Source: Phycicoccus sp. Root101 (lineage in GTDB: Bacteria; Actinomycetota; Actinomycetes; Actinomycetales; Dermatophilaceae). Taken from it: a stretch of DNA of 64,000 bases. Position numbers and translations under genes: made by a program. Below, one piece after another: positions 15,955 through 25,114 of this stretch (position 1 is its first letter; every line of letters begins with the position of its first letter). Below the pieces are notes generated by a model. It did not search any database, was not told where the DNA came from, and saw only the letters and a program-made list of their open reading frames with translations. The stretch covers positions 284,865 through 348,864 of the forward strand of contig NZ_LMCM01000006.1 of assembly GCF_001426245.1 (NCBI RefSeq), read 5' to 3'.

Positions 15955-18015
15955 GTGGCCACCAGCATCTACATCGCCGGCACCGAAGCCCAGTCCGGCA
16001 AGTCGGCGGTGGCGGTCGGGCTGCTCGACCAGCTGAGTCGACGGGCAGGGCGGGTCGGGGTCTTCCGGCCCATCGTCCGGGCCGGTGTCCCCGACGAGCT
16101 GGTCCGCACCCTGCTGTCCCAGCTCCCGGGAGACCTGACGGTCGAGCAGGCGTGCGGCGTCACCTACGACGACCTGCACGCCTCACCCGAGCGCGCGATG
16201 GGGACCATCGTGGACCGGTTCCACGAGGTGGCCCGCGGGCACGACGTCGTCCTCGTCGTCGGGTCGGACTTCACCGACGTGTCGGCGCCCACCGAGTTCT
16301 CGGTCAACGCCGCGGTCGCGGCCAACCTGGGCTCCCGGCTGCTGCTGGTGGTCCCCGCCCAGGGACACGACCCGGCCGAGGTGGCGACCACGGCCGAGAT
16401 GGCCGTGGTCGCCGCGCGGGAGGCGCACGCGCACGTCACTGGCGTCGTCGCCAACCAGGTCGACCCGGCCCTGCTGGAGGAGACGGCGTCGGCGGTCTCG
16501 ACCCGCGTGGGGGTCCCCGTGCAGGCCCTGCCCGAGACCCCGCTGCTGCGGGCCCCCACGGTCAGGGACCTCATGGACGCCTGCTCCGGACGGCTGGTCC
16601 ACGGCGACACGGCGTGGCTGGACCGCGAGTGCACCGGGCTGGTGGTGGCGGCGATGACCATGCCGCACGTCCTCGACCGCCTGATCGAGGGCGGGGTCGT
16701 CATCGTGCCCGGCGACCGCGAGGACGTCGTGCTCGGGGTGCTGCTGGCGCACCGGTCGAAGACCTTCCCGACGCTGTCCGGGATCGTCCTCAACGGCGGC
16801 TTCCCGCTCACCCCGCAGGTCGAGCGGCTCATCGAGGGGTTGGACGTCGTGCTGCCCGTCATCGCGACGGACAGCGGGACCATGACGACCGCGACCCGCC
16901 TGGGCGCCGCCCGTGGACGCCTCGCCCCCGACTCCACCCGCAAGCTCGAGGCGGCTGTCGCCATGGTCGAGCGCGGCCTCGACGCCGAGACACTGCTCGG
17001 ACCCGTCGCCGCGGCCGGGGAGGGCACGGTGACCCCGTTGATGTTCGAGCACCGACTGGTCGACGACGCCCGCGCGGCGGGGTCGCACATCGTCCTGCCC
17101 GAGGGTGCGGAGGACCGCATCCTGCTGGCCGCCGACACCGTCCTCGGCCGAGGCATCGCGCGGCTCACGCTGCTCGGGGACCCCGAGGTCATCCACGCCA
17201 ACGCCCAGCGGCTCGGCGTCGACGTCTCCTCGGCGGCCGTCGTCGACCCGGGGACGAGCGAGCTGCGCGAGGGGTTCGCGGCCGACTACGCCCGGCTGCG
17301 CGCCCACAAGGGCGTCACGCTCGACCAGGCCCGCGACCGCGTCGTCGACCCCTCGTACTTCGGAACGATGATGGTCCACCAGGGACTGGCCGACGGCATG
17401 GTCTCCGGGTGCATCACGACCACGGCCCACACGATCCGTCCCGCGCTGGAGATCGTCCGCACCGCGCCCGACGTCTCGGTCGTCTCCAGCGTCTTCCTCA
17501 TGTGCCTGGCTGACCGGGTCCTCGTCTACGGCGACTGCGCGGTCAACCCCGACCCGACCGCCGAGCAGCTCGCCGACATCGCGATCTCCTCGGCGCGGAC
17601 CGCCCGGCAGTTCGGCATCGAACCGAGGGTCGCGATGCTGTCCTACTCGACGGGGGAGTCCGGTTCGGGCGTGGACGTCGACAAGGTGCGCGCCGCGACC
17701 GCGCTGGTCCACGAGCGCGCTCCCGGGCTGCTCGTCGAGGGCCCCATCCAGTACGACGCCGCCGTCGACCTGGCCGTCGCCGCGACCAAGCTCAAGGACA
17801 GCCCTGTCGCCGGCCGGGCCACGGTGCTGGTGTTCCCCGACCTCAACACCGGGAACAACACCTACAAGGCGGTGCAGCGCAGTGCGTCGGCCGTTGCCAT
17901 CGGCCCGGTCATGCAGGGGCTCAACCAGCCGGTCAACGACCTGTCCCGCGGGGCCCTCGTGCGGGACATCGTCAACACCATCGCCATCACCGCGATCCAG
18001 GCGGGAGCCCGGTGA
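15955..18015 (+). CDS. pta: Phosphate acetyltransferase, long form
   Basis: This 686-residue cytoplasmic enzyme interconverts acetyl-CoA and acetyl phosphate. It is the long three-part type: a P-loop domain at the N-terminus (AGTEAQSGKSAVAVGLLD, about residues 8-25), a DRTGG regulatory domain in the middle (about 215-330), and the catalytic PTA domain from about residue 355 (LPEGAEDRILLAADTVLGRG, later LPNTGN-like FPDLNTGNNTYKAVQR). The start is GTG 15955 with a TAGTTT -10 7 nt upstream. Its stop overlaps the ackA start by 4 bp, giving translational coupling. With ackA it can make ATP from acetyl-CoA. Confidence 0.95.
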   Translation: MATSIYIAGTEAQSGKSAVAVGLLDQLSRRAGRVGVFRPIVRAGVPDELVRTLLSQLPGDLTVEQACGVTYDDLHASPERAMGTIVDRFHEVARGHDVVLVVGSDFTDVSAPTEFSVNAAVAANLGSRLLLVVPAQGHDPAEVATTAEMAVVAAREAHAHVTGVVANQVDPALLEETASAVSTRVGVPVQALPETPLLRAPTVRDLMDACSGRLVHGDTAWLDRECTGLVVAAMTMPHVLDRLIEGGVVIVPGDREDVVLGVLLAHRSKTFPTLSGIVLNGGFPLTPQVERLIEGLDVVLPVIATDSGTMTTATRLGAARGRLAPDSTRKLEAAVAMVERGLDAETLLGPVAAAGEGTVTPLMFEHRLVDDARAAGSHIVLPEGAEDRILLAADTVLGRGIARLTLLGDPEVIHANAQRLGVDVSSAAVVDPGTSELREGFAADYARLRAHKGVTLDQARDRVVDPSYFGTMMVHQGLADGMVSGCITTTAHTIRPALEIVRTAPDVSVVSSVFLMCLADRVLVYGDCAVNPDPTAEQLADIAISSARTARQFGIEPRVAMLSYSTGESGSGVDVDKVRAATALVHERAPGLLVEGPIQYDAAVDLAVAATKLKDSPVAGRATVLVFPDLNTGNNTYKAVQRSASAVAIGPVMQGLNQPVNDLSRGALVRDIVNTIAITAIQAGAR

Positions 18016-19217
18016 CCGCCGCCCGCCCGGTCCTCGTGGTCAACGCCGGGTCGTCGTCCCTGAAGTACCAGGTGCTCGACGCCGCGACCGGCGTGACGGA
18101 GGCGACGGGGATCATCGAGCGCATCGGGGGCGCCGCCCACCTGCGCCACACCACCCCGGCGGGCACCCACGAGGAGGACCTCGCCTGCCCCGACCACCGC
18201 GCCGCGATCGACGCCGCCCGCGACGCCCTGCGCCGCCACGGCCCCGACACCAGCTCTCTCGGCCTGTACGCCGTGGGCCACCGCGTCGTCCACGGCGGCC
18301 CCCACTTCACCGAACCCGTCCTCGTCGACGACGACGTCCTCGCCGCCATCGAGGACCTCGTCCCGCTGGCCCCGCTGCACAACCCGGCGAACCTCGAGGG
18401 CATCCGCAGCGCCCGCCGCTCCTTCCCGGGAACGCCACAGGTGGCCGTCTTCGACACGGCCTTCCACCAGACGCTGCCGCCGGAGGCGTTCACGTACGCG
18501 GTGCCCGCCGAGTGGCGCGAGGAGCACCAGGTACGGCGGTACGGCTTCCACGGCACCTCGCACCGGTTCGTCTCGCGTCGCACCGCCGAGCTCCTCGGCC
18601 GCGCGCCCGGCGACTGCAACGTCATCGTGCTCCACCTCGGCAACGGCGCCAGCGCCTGCGCGGTCCGCGGCAGCCAAAGCATCGACACCTCGATGGGCCT
18701 GTCCCCGCTCGAGGGACTGGTCATGGGCACCCGCTCGGGGGACGTCGACCCGGCGCTCGGCGCCTACCTCCAGCGGGTCGCGGGACTGGACCCCGCCGCA
18801 TACGACGAGGCCCTCAACAAGGGCAGCGGGCTCCTCGGGCTGGCCGGCATCGCCGACCTGCGCGAGCTCGACGCACGTCGTGAGGCGGGCGACGACGCCG
18901 CAGCCCTGGCGTTCGCCGTGATGGTCTACCGGCTTCGTAAGTACGTCGGGGCGTACGCCGTGGCGCTCGGACGGGTCGACGCCATCGCCTTCACCGGTGG
19001 CATCGGGGAGAACAGTGCCAGCGTCCGCGCGGCGGTCCTGGGTGGCCTCGACGTGCTGGGCGTGGAGCTCGACCCCACGGCCAACGCCGACGGCGACCCC
19101 GAACGAAGGGTGACCACGGACGGGAGCCGGGTCGCAGCCTGGGTCGTGCCGACCAACGAGGAGCTCGAGATCGCCCGGGCCTGCCTGGCCGTCCTGGGGG
19201 ACGGGCAGGACGGGTGA
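18012..19217 (+). CDS. ackA: Acetate kinase
   Basis: This 401-residue enzyme converts acetyl phosphate and ADP to acetate and ATP. Signatures are VVNAGSSSLKYQVLD at the N-terminus, GHRVVHGG (about residue 90), VFDTAFHQTLP (about 146) and RYGFHGTSHRFVS (about 176), followed by GNGASACAVRGSQSIDTSMG and the GGIGENSASVR motif near the C-terminus. All are the acetokinase family motifs. The GTG 18012 start overlaps the pta stop (GTGA), so the two are one operon. Placement inside the lysine-catabolism region suggests substrate-level ATP formation, which is inference. Confidence 0.96.
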   Translation: MTAARPVLVVNAGSSSLKYQVLDAATGVTEATGIIERIGGAAHLRHTTPAGTHEEDLACPDHRAAIDAARDALRRHGPDTSSLGLYAVGHRVVHGGPHFTEPVLVDDDVLAAIEDLVPLAPLHNPANLEGIRSARRSFPGTPQVAVFDTAFHQTLPPEAFTYAVPAEWREEHQVRRYGFHGTSHRFVSRRTAELLGRAPGDCNVIVLHLGNGASACAVRGSQSIDTSMGLSPLEGLVMGTRSGDVDPALGAYLQRVAGLDPAAYDEALNKGSGLLGLAGIADLRELDARREAGDDAAALAFAVMVYRLRKYVGAYAVALGRVDAIAFTGGIGENSASVRAAVLGGLDVLGVELDPTANADGDPERRVTTDGSRVAAWVVPTNEELEIARACLAVLGDGQDG

Positions 19218-19227
19218 GGCCGCCGCA

Positions 19228-19233
19228 TAGGGT
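19228..19233 (+). promoter_or_regulatory. Leaderless -10 of the amidohydrolase gene
   Basis: TAGGGT lies 6 nt before GTG 19240, within the 22-bp gap after ackA. Confidence 0.5.
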
Positions 19234-19239
19234 GCTCGC

Positions 19240-20868
19240 GTGAGCACTCTCTACCGCGGCGGCTTCGTCTACTCACCCATCGACCCCTTCGCGAACGCGA
19301 TGGTCGTCGACCACGCGACGGGCACGATCGCGTGGATCGGCGGGGACGATGCCGCCTCGGTCCACGGCGACGCGGTGGACCGCGTGGTCGACCTCGACGG
19401 CGCCCTCGTGACCCCGGCGTTCGTCGACTCGCACGCGCACCTCTCCCAGACCGGCGCCGGCCTGCGCGGCGTCGACCTCGGCACCACCCGCAGCGTCGCC
19501 GAGGCGCTGTCCCGCATCGAGGACGCCGCCCGCCGCCAGCAGGGGCGCCCCGTGTACGCCCCCAACTGGGACCAGGGCCGGTGGGCAGAGCGCCGTCCGG
19601 TCACCGGCGCCGAGCTCGACCGTGCCACCTACGGCGGCGTGGTCTACTCACCGCGCATCGACGGCCACTCCGCCGTGGTCTCCTCGGCGCTCGCCGCCGC
19701 CTCGGGTGCCCGTGACCTCCCCGGGTGGGAGGGAGAGGGCCTGGTGACCCGCGAGGCGCACCACGCGGCCCGCGTCGCCTTCGCCGACGCGGTCACCCCG
19801 GCCCAGCGCCGCGCCGACATCGACCTCGCCCTGCGCAGCGCCGCGGCCGCCGGGATCGGCCTGGTCCAGGAGAACGGCGGACCTGTCCTGTCCAGCGCCG
19901 ACGACTTCGCCGACGTGCTGGCGGCGGGGGAGCGCGGCGACGGGCCCCAGACCCTCGGCTACTGGGCCGAGCTCGTCGCCGACGAGCAGCAGGCCCGCGA
20001 CCTCGCCACCCTGCACGGCGCCCACGGCCTGGCCGGCGACCTGAACGTGGACGGTTCCATCGGGTCGCGCACCGCCCACCTCCGCGACGACTACACCGAC
20101 CTCGCCGGGCACACCGGCAACGCCTACCTGTCCGTCGCCCAGGTCCGCGACCACGTGGCCGCCTGCTCCCTGGCCGGGCTGCAGGCCGGGTTCCACGTCA
20201 TCGGCGACGCGGGAGTGGACACCGTCGTGGAGGGGTTCGAGGCGGCCGCGGCGCTGGTCGGTGCCCCCGTGGTGGCCCGGTCCCGGCACCGGCTCGAGCA
20301 CCTCGAGATGGTCGACCCCGGCCAGATCGCCCGGCTCGTGGCGCTCGGGGTGGGCGCCAGCGTCCAGCCCGCCTTCGACGCCTTCTGGGGCGGTTCGGAC
20401 GGCATGTATGCCGTGCGGCTCGGGACCGAGCGCGTCGTCGGCGAGGCGCCGATGAACCCGTTCGCCTCGATGCTCGCCGCCGGTATGACGGTGGCGTTCG
20501 GCTCCGACTCGCCCGTGACGCCGTTCGCGCCGTGGGAGGCCGTCCGCGCCTGCATCGCCCACCACGACGAGCGGCAGCGCATCTCTGCCCGGTCGGCCTT
20601 CCTCGCCCACACCCGCGGGGGGTGGCGCGCTGCCGGCTTCGACGACCGTGGCTACCTCGACCTCGGCCTGCCGGCGACGTTCGCCGTCTGGAAGGTGGGC
20701 GACCTCGTCGTGCAGGCCCCGGACGACCGGATCCAGACATGGAGCACCGACCCGCGCTCCGGCACCCCCGGCCTGCCCGACCTGTCGCCGGGCGAACCCG
20801 CTCCGCAGTGCCTGCGCACCGTCGTCCGTGGCCGCACGGTCTTCGACGCGGGCGCCTTCACCCCCTGA
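19240..20868 (+). CDS. YtcJ-like amidohydrolase (amidohydrolase 3 family)
   Basis: This 542-residue metal-dependent hydrolase has the YtcJ layout. An N-terminal beta-sandwich segment leads to the metal-binding TPAFVDSHAHLSQTG near residue 62. Later ligand positions include FHVIGDAGVDTVVEGFE (about 323), RHRLEHLEMVD (about 348) and the Asp in FGSDSPVTPFAPWEAV (about 424). Relatives deformylate N-substituted formamides or hydrolyse cyclic amides; the substrate here is unknown. The GTG 19240 start has a TAGGGT -10 6 nt upstream, so it may be transcribed separately from ackA. It is not the missing Kce enzyme, which is a DUF849-type protein of about 275 residues. Confidence 0.85.
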   Translation: MSTLYRGGFVYSPIDPFANAMVVDHATGTIAWIGGDDAASVHGDAVDRVVDLDGALVTPAFVDSHAHLSQTGAGLRGVDLGTTRSVAEALSRIEDAARRQQGRPVYAPNWDQGRWAERRPVTGAELDRATYGGVVYSPRIDGHSAVVSSALAAASGARDLPGWEGEGLVTREAHHAARVAFADAVTPAQRRADIDLALRSAAAAGIGLVQENGGPVLSSADDFADVLAAGERGDGPQTLGYWAELVADEQQARDLATLHGAHGLAGDLNVDGSIGSRTAHLRDDYTDLAGHTGNAYLSVAQVRDHVAACSLAGLQAGFHVIGDAGVDTVVEGFEAAAALVGAPVVARSRHRLEHLEMVDPGQIARLVALGVGASVQPAFDAFWGGSDGMYAVRLGTERVVGEAPMNPFASMLAAGMTVAFGSDSPVTPFAPWEAVRACIAHHDERQRISARSAFLAHTRGGWRAAGFDDRGYLDLGLPATFAVWKVGDLVVQAPDDRIQTWSTDPRSGTPGLPDLSPGEPAPQCLRTVVRGRTVFDAGAFTP

Positions 20869-20975
20869 GAACCCGCGGTCCGTGAGCCATCCGAAGGACC
20901 AGTACGCCTCGGATCGCTCTAGGACTCGGGGCAACCTCCGACGGCCAGGCGGGACGAGACGGCACAATTCGGGCC

Positions 20976-21617
20976 GTGCGCGTGATCCGGGTGGAGCAGC
21001 GGACACAAGGGGGTGTGACCAGACACCACGCCCCTGAGGGCGCCACCGACCGTGAGGCCGAGCTGAGCGGGCTGTTCCGGCAGCACGCCGCCCGCGTCCA
21101 CGCCTACGCCCGCCGGCACGTCGAGCAGAGCCAGTGCGACGACGTCGTCTCCGAGACGTTCCTCGTCGCCTGGCGCCGGCCGGACCAGGTCCCGCAGGAG
21201 CCGCTGCCGTGGTTGCTCGTCGTGGCCCGGAACGTCATCGCCAACCAGCGTCGGACCGCCCGTCGCGCCGACCAGGTCTGGTTCGCCGCAGTGCGCGACG
21301 GCTGGACCTCTGCCGCGCCGTCGGCCGACGAGGCCGTCCACGAGCGCGACAGCATGGTCCGCGCGCTCGAGCAGTGCACCCGCGCTGAGCGCGAGGCGCT
21401 CCTGCTCACGGCGTGGGACGGGCTGTCACCGGCACAGGCTGCCGAGGTCGCCGACTGCTCGGTCCGCGCCTTCACCGTGCGCCTGCACCGCGCCCGATCA
21501 CGCCTCCGGGCCGCGTATGCCGCCGACACCGCCCCCGCGCCCGCCCGACCGGCGGGGGAGCACGCCCCCTCCTCCCACCGCCCCCGCACGGCCACCCTCG
21601 CCCAGGAGCTCTCATGA
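20976..21617 (+). CDS. ECF-type RNA polymerase sigma factor
   Basis: This protein of up to 213 residues has sigma region 2 (LFRQHAARVHAYARRH, then DDVVSETFLVAWRRPDQVP, about residues 33-75) and region 4 (CTRAEREALLLTAWDGLSPAQAAEVADCSVRAFTVRLHRARSRL split by a short linker, about 132-178). A Pro/Ala-rich tail of about 35 residues follows. GTG 20976 is used, with CACAAT 7 nt upstream; GTG 21015 is an alternative. Its stop overlaps the start of the next gene by 4 bp, as is usual for a sigma factor and its membrane partner. Its position before the kamD operon makes it a candidate regulator of that operon. Confidence 0.88.
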   Translation: MRVIRVEQRTQGGVTRHHAPEGATDREAELSGLFRQHAARVHAYARRHVEQSQCDDVVSETFLVAWRRPDQVPQEPLPWLLVVARNVIANQRRTARRADQVWFAAVRDGWTSAAPSADEAVHERDSMVRALEQCTRAEREALLLTAWDGLSPAQAAEVADCSVRAFTVRLHRARSRLRAAYAADTAPAPARPAGEHAPSSHRPRTATLAQELS

Positions 21618-22618
21618 CCAGCCTCGACCAGCTCACCGACCGCGCTCCCGACCCCCTCGACCTGTTGGCGGCCGGGCGCCCGACGTCCGCCTCGCTCCAG
21701 CGCGACTGGACCCCGGCGCGGGCGGAGGTCGCTCTCGCCATCACGCTCCACCGCACGCGCGACGAGGCCGAGGACGGGCCTCCCGCCAGGCTGCTCGCGC
21801 TGACTCCTGGACGGTCCCGCCGTCGCTGGGTCGCCCTGGGTGCGGCCGCTGCGGCGGCGGCCCTCGTGGTTCTCGGGGGCACCGCGGTGCTCGCACCCGA
21901 TGCCGCCCTGCCGCGAGCCGACGCCGTCGAGCAGCTCGCCCGCCGGGCCGAGGTGGCGCCCACCCTGCAGGTGGGACCGGGGGAGTACCTGCACCAGGTC
22001 GTGCACTTCACCCAGCAGAACCGTGACGCCCGGACCCCCGCGGTCGACACGACGTCCGAGAGCTGGGTGGACGCCGAGGGGACGTCGTGGCGACGGGACC
22101 TGTCGAAGGTCGGCCCGGTGGGCACGTCCTACTACCGCTTCCCACCGAGCGACCTGGGGGACGACCCGTTCATGGGGACCCAGCCGTCCGACTACCTCCG
22201 GTGGCCCACCGATCCGGCCGGGCTGCGGGCCTTCTTCGACGCGCACCTGCGCAGCACCGGCCCCAACTCGCTCGACCCGAGCCAGGCGATCTTCGAGAAC
22301 TGCAGCGACCGGTTCCTCTCGGGCACCGTGCCACCGAAGCTGAACGCCGCGATGATCCGGGTGCTGGGGTCGTTGCCGCAGGTGACAACGTCGAAGGTCC
22401 GATACGCCGGCCGCGCAGCCATCGAGCTCGAGTACCGCGGGGCCTACGTCAACGCGGTCTACTTCGACGAGCAGACCGCGCGGTACCTGGGCGAGACCGC
22501 GCTGGGGGAGCGGACCCTGGTCACCACCGAGCCCAGCGTGGTGGGATCGGTCCCCGCCGTGGTGAGGAAGCACGCCATCGAGCAGGGCAACGACGACGCC
22601 ACCGCTGGGCGCAGCTGA
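21614..22618 (+). CDS. CU044_5270-type membrane protein, probable sigma partner
   Basis: This 334-residue protein has a cytoplasmic N-terminus of about 70 residues, one transmembrane segment (WVALGAAAAAAALVVLGGTA, about residues 75-95) and a large extracytoplasmic domain. The outer part contains GEYLHQVVHFTQQN and SESWVDAEGTSWRR, typical of proteins encoded next to ECF sigma factors in actinobacteria. It may sense an envelope signal and restrain the sigma factor, but a classical zinc anti-sigma motif is not seen. The ATG 21614 overlaps the sigma stop (ATGA). A very strong hairpin follows 14 nt after the stop. Confidence 0.75.
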   Translation: MTSLDQLTDRAPDPLDLLAAGRPTSASLQRDWTPARAEVALAITLHRTRDEAEDGPPARLLALTPGRSRRRWVALGAAAAAAALVVLGGTAVLAPDAALPRADAVEQLARRAEVAPTLQVGPGEYLHQVVHFTQQNRDARTPAVDTTSESWVDAEGTSWRRDLSKVGPVGTSYYRFPPSDLGDDPFMGTQPSDYLRWPTDPAGLRAFFDAHLRSTGPNSLDPSQAIFENCSDRFLSGTVPPKLNAAMIRVLGSLPQVTTSKVRYAGRAAIELEYRGAYVNAVYFDEQTARYLGETALGERTLVTTEPSVVGSVPAVVRKHAIEQGNDDATAGRS

Positions 22619-22632
22619 CCACCGAGCGAAGA

Positions 22633-22676
22633 AGCAGGATTTCCGGCCAACGCGGCAGTTGGCCGGAAATCCTGCT
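22633..22676. terminator. 19-bp perfect hairpin between the sigma operon and kamD
   Basis: The arms 22633-22651 and 22658-22676 (AGCAGGATTTCCGGCCAAC and its exact complement) pair over 19 bp with a 6-nt loop GCGGCA. It ends the sigma-factor operon. Its right arm also reaches to 10 nt from the kamD -10 element, so it could double as an operator. Confidence 0.8.
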
Positions 22677-22685
22677 CCCCACTGC

Positions 22686-22691
22686 TAGATT
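22686..22691 (+). promoter_or_regulatory. Leaderless -10 of the kamD-kamE-kal operon
   Basis: TAGATT lies 6 nt before GTG 22698. The -35 position would fall in the right arm of the 19-bp hairpin and has no good consensus, which fits use of an alternative sigma factor or an activator. Confidence 0.55.
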
Positions 22692-22697
22692 TGCGCC

Positions 22698-24287
22698 GTG
22701 TCTTCGCGAGCCAAACCCCTGCTGGACCTCGATCCCGCCACCGTCCGCCAGGCCCGCGCCCTCGCGCGCAAGGCCGGCCGTCCCGTCGTCAAGCTGGCCC
22801 AGAGCCACACGACCGTCTCCGTCGAACGGGCCACGCTGCGCCTCGCCGGCCTGTCCGGCGCCGACCACGAGCGGGTGCCGTGGGTCAACCACCTCGTCGA
22901 CGCGGTCCGCGCCGAGGTCGGCCTCGAGCACGGGGTCACCACCCCGGTGTACGACGCCCTGCGCAGGGGAGAGGCACCAGACCTGCTGACCCTGGCCCAG
23001 AAGGCCGCCAGCGGCTCGGTGCAGTTCCGGCTCCCCGCGGGCCGTGAGACCACCCGTGCCCAGGCCCTGGCGCGACGCGAGGTGAGCCGCGGCATACGCA
23101 CCATCGACAAGCAGCGCGCCAACCGCGACCGGCTCATCACGCGCCACGGCGACCCCGAGCAGCGCCCGTGGATCTACCTCATCGTCGCCACCGGCGACAT
23201 CTACGAGGACATCCCCCAGGCCCAGAACGCCGCCCGCGAGGGTGCCGACATCATCGCCGTGATCCGCTCCACCGGGCAGTCGCTGCTCGACTACGTGCCC
23301 GAGGGCGCCACCCGCGAGGGGTATGCCGGCACGTACGCCACGCAGGAGAACTTCCGGCTCATGCGTGCGGCCCTGGACGAGACGTCCAAGGAGCTCGGCC
23401 GCTACATCCGCCTCACCAACTACGCGTCGGGGCTGTGCATGCCCGAGATCGCCACGCTGGCCGGGCTCGAGCGCCTCGACATGATGCTCAACGACTCGAT
23501 GTACGGGATCCTCTTCCGCGACATCAACCCGATCCGCACCTTCGTCGACCAGCGGTTCAGCCGCCAGATCCACGCCCGTGCCGGGATCATCATCAACACC
23601 GGCGAGGACAACTACCTCACCACCGCGGACGCCGTCGAGGCCGCGCACACGGTCACCGTGAGCCAGCTGCTCAACGAGTACTTCGCCAAGGAGGCCGGGC
23701 TCGAGGACTGGCAGCTCGGCCTGGGCCACGCGTTCGAGATCAACCCCGAGCTCCCCGACAGCTTCCGGATGGAGCTCGCGCACGCCCTGCTCGCCCGCCA
23801 GCTGTTCCCCGACGCGCCGCTGAAGTGGATGCCGCCGACCAAGCACATGACCGGCGACGTGTTCCGCGGCTACCTCCTCGACGGGTTCTTCAACCTCGTC
23901 GGTGCCATGACCGGCCAGGGCATCCTGCTCGTCGGCATGATGACCGAGGCGGTCGTCACGCCGTTCCTGTCCGACCGCGACCTGGCGCTGCAGAACGTCC
24001 GCTACGTGCTCAACGCCGCCGGTGGCCTCACCGAGGACTTCCACCCGCCGCGTGACGGGTTCATCCAGACCCGGGCCCGCCAGGTGCTCGGTGACGCGAT
24101 CGACCTGCTCACCGACATCACCCAGGAGCCGGGGAAGGCCCCGCTGCTCGAGGCCATCGCCGACGGTACGTTCGGCCTGATGAAGCGCCCGGCCGACCGG
24201 GGCAAGGGCCTCGACGGCGTCGTCGTGCGCGCCGACGACTACGACAACCCCGCCACGACGATGCTCGAGGAGGGCTCGAACCGATGA
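22698..24287 (+). CDS. kamD: Lysine 5,6-aminomutase alpha subunit
   Basis: This 529-residue subunit moves the epsilon-amino group of beta-lysine (or D-lysine) to form 3,5-diaminohexanoate, with adenosylcobalamin and PLP, in complex with KamE. Whole-length similarity to the clostridial protein (516 residues) is plain: WIYLIVATGDIYEDI near residue 157, STGQSLLDYVPEGAT near 192, TYATQENFRLMRAAL near 213, IIINTGEDNYLTTADA near 297 and KWMPPTKHMTGDVFRG near 376. GTG 22698 has TAGATT 6 nt upstream. It overlaps kamE by 4 bp. Finding it in an actinobacterium is unusual. Confidence 0.95.
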   Translation: MSSRAKPLLDLDPATVRQARALARKAGRPVVKLAQSHTTVSVERATLRLAGLSGADHERVPWVNHLVDAVRAEVGLEHGVTTPVYDALRRGEAPDLLTLAQKAASGSVQFRLPAGRETTRAQALARREVSRGIRTIDKQRANRDRLITRHGDPEQRPWIYLIVATGDIYEDIPQAQNAAREGADIIAVIRSTGQSLLDYVPEGATREGYAGTYATQENFRLMRAALDETSKELGRYIRLTNYASGLCMPEIATLAGLERLDMMLNDSMYGILFRDINPIRTFVDQRFSRQIHARAGIIINTGEDNYLTTADAVEAAHTVTVSQLLNEYFAKEAGLEDWQLGLGHAFEINPELPDSFRMELAHALLARQLFPDAPLKWMPPTKHMTGDVFRGYLLDGFFNLVGAMTGQGILLVGMMTEAVVTPFLSDRDLALQNVRYVLNAAGGLTEDFHPPRDGFIQTRARQVLGDAIDLLTDITQEPGKAPLLEAIADGTFGLMKRPADRGKGLDGVVVRADDYDNPATTMLEEGSNR

Positions 24288-25114
24288 GCGCGTCCACGAC
24301 CGACAGCGCGATGCCCCTGGAGCCGATGCCCAAGGCAGGCAAGCAGGGAGCCCCGGCGAAGCGTCAACCCGACATCATCCGTCCGTACGGCGACACCACC
24401 GGCGACGGCATGGTCCAGGTGTCCTTCACCCTCCCCGTGCCGCACGACAAGCGTGCCGAGGGTGCGGCCCTGCAGCTCGCCGCCAAGATGGGCCTGGAGC
24501 CGGCGCTGCTCGTCCACGCCAAGCCGATGGGCCCCGACTTCACCTTCTTCGTCGTCTACGGCAGCGCCAAGCACCTCGTCGACCTGCGCGAGGTCACGGT
24601 CGTGGAGCGCGAGTTCCCGCTGCTCAGCCCGACCGAGGTCAACAAGGCCATCAAGTCCCGCCTGCGCCGCAAGCTCGTCGTCGTCGGCGCCTGCATCGGC
24701 ACCGACGCGCACACGGTGGGCATCGACGCGATCCTCAACATCAAGGGATTCGCGGGGGAGAAGGGCCTGGAGTACTACCGCGAGGTCAAGGTGGTGAACC
24801 TCGGCGCCCAGGTCCTCGTCCCCGAGCTCGTCGAGCGGGCGCGGGCCGAGAAGGCCGACGCCGTCATGGTGAGCCAGGTCGTCACCCAGCGTGACGCCCA
24901 CATCCACAACACGACGACGATGAGCGCCGCCTTCCGCGAGGCGTACCCCGCAGGCCAGGTCCCGTTGCTCGTCGTCGGCGGGCCGCGGTTCGAGGAGGGG
25001 TCCGCCCCCAAGCTCGGCGTCGACCGCATCTTCGGCCGGGGAACCACCCCCGGCGAGGTGGCCAGCTACCTCGTCCACGCCCTGGCAGCCCCGACCACCA
25101 AGGAGAAGGCATGA
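24284..25114 (+). CDS. kamE: Lysine 5,6-aminomutase beta subunit, cobalamin-binding
   Basis: This 276-residue subunit binds adenosylcobalamin. After a Pro/Lys-rich start, the dimerisation part (DIIRPYGDTTGDGMVQVSFT) leads to the B12 Rossmann domain, where GTDAHTVGIDAILNIKGF (about residues 143-160) carries the DxHxxG cobalamin motif. It continues with EYYREVKVVNLGAQV, MVSQVVTQRDAHIHN and VVGGPRF. Length matches clostridial KamE (about 260). It overlaps both neighbours by 4 bp (ATGA), so subunit synthesis is coupled. The call is firm because the alpha subunit precedes it. Confidence 0.95.
   Translation: MSASTTDSAMPLEPMPKAGKQGAPAKRQPDIIRPYGDTTGDGMVQVSFTLPVPHDKRAEGAALQLAAKMGLEPALLVHAKPMGPDFTFFVVYGSAKHLVDLREVTVVEREFPLLSPTEVNKAIKSRLRRKLVVVGACIGTDAHTVGIDAILNIKGFAGEKGLEYYREVKVVNLGAQVLVPELVERARAEKADAVMVSQVVTQRDAHIHNTTTMSAAFREAYPAGQVPLLVVGGPRFEEGSAPKLGVDRIFGRGTTPGEVASYLVHALAAPTTKEKA

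Noticed and set aside
19240-20868. Amidohydrolase as the missing Kce step
   Set aside because: Kce is a DUF849 protein of about 275 residues; this is a 542-residue YtcJ-type metal hydrolase.
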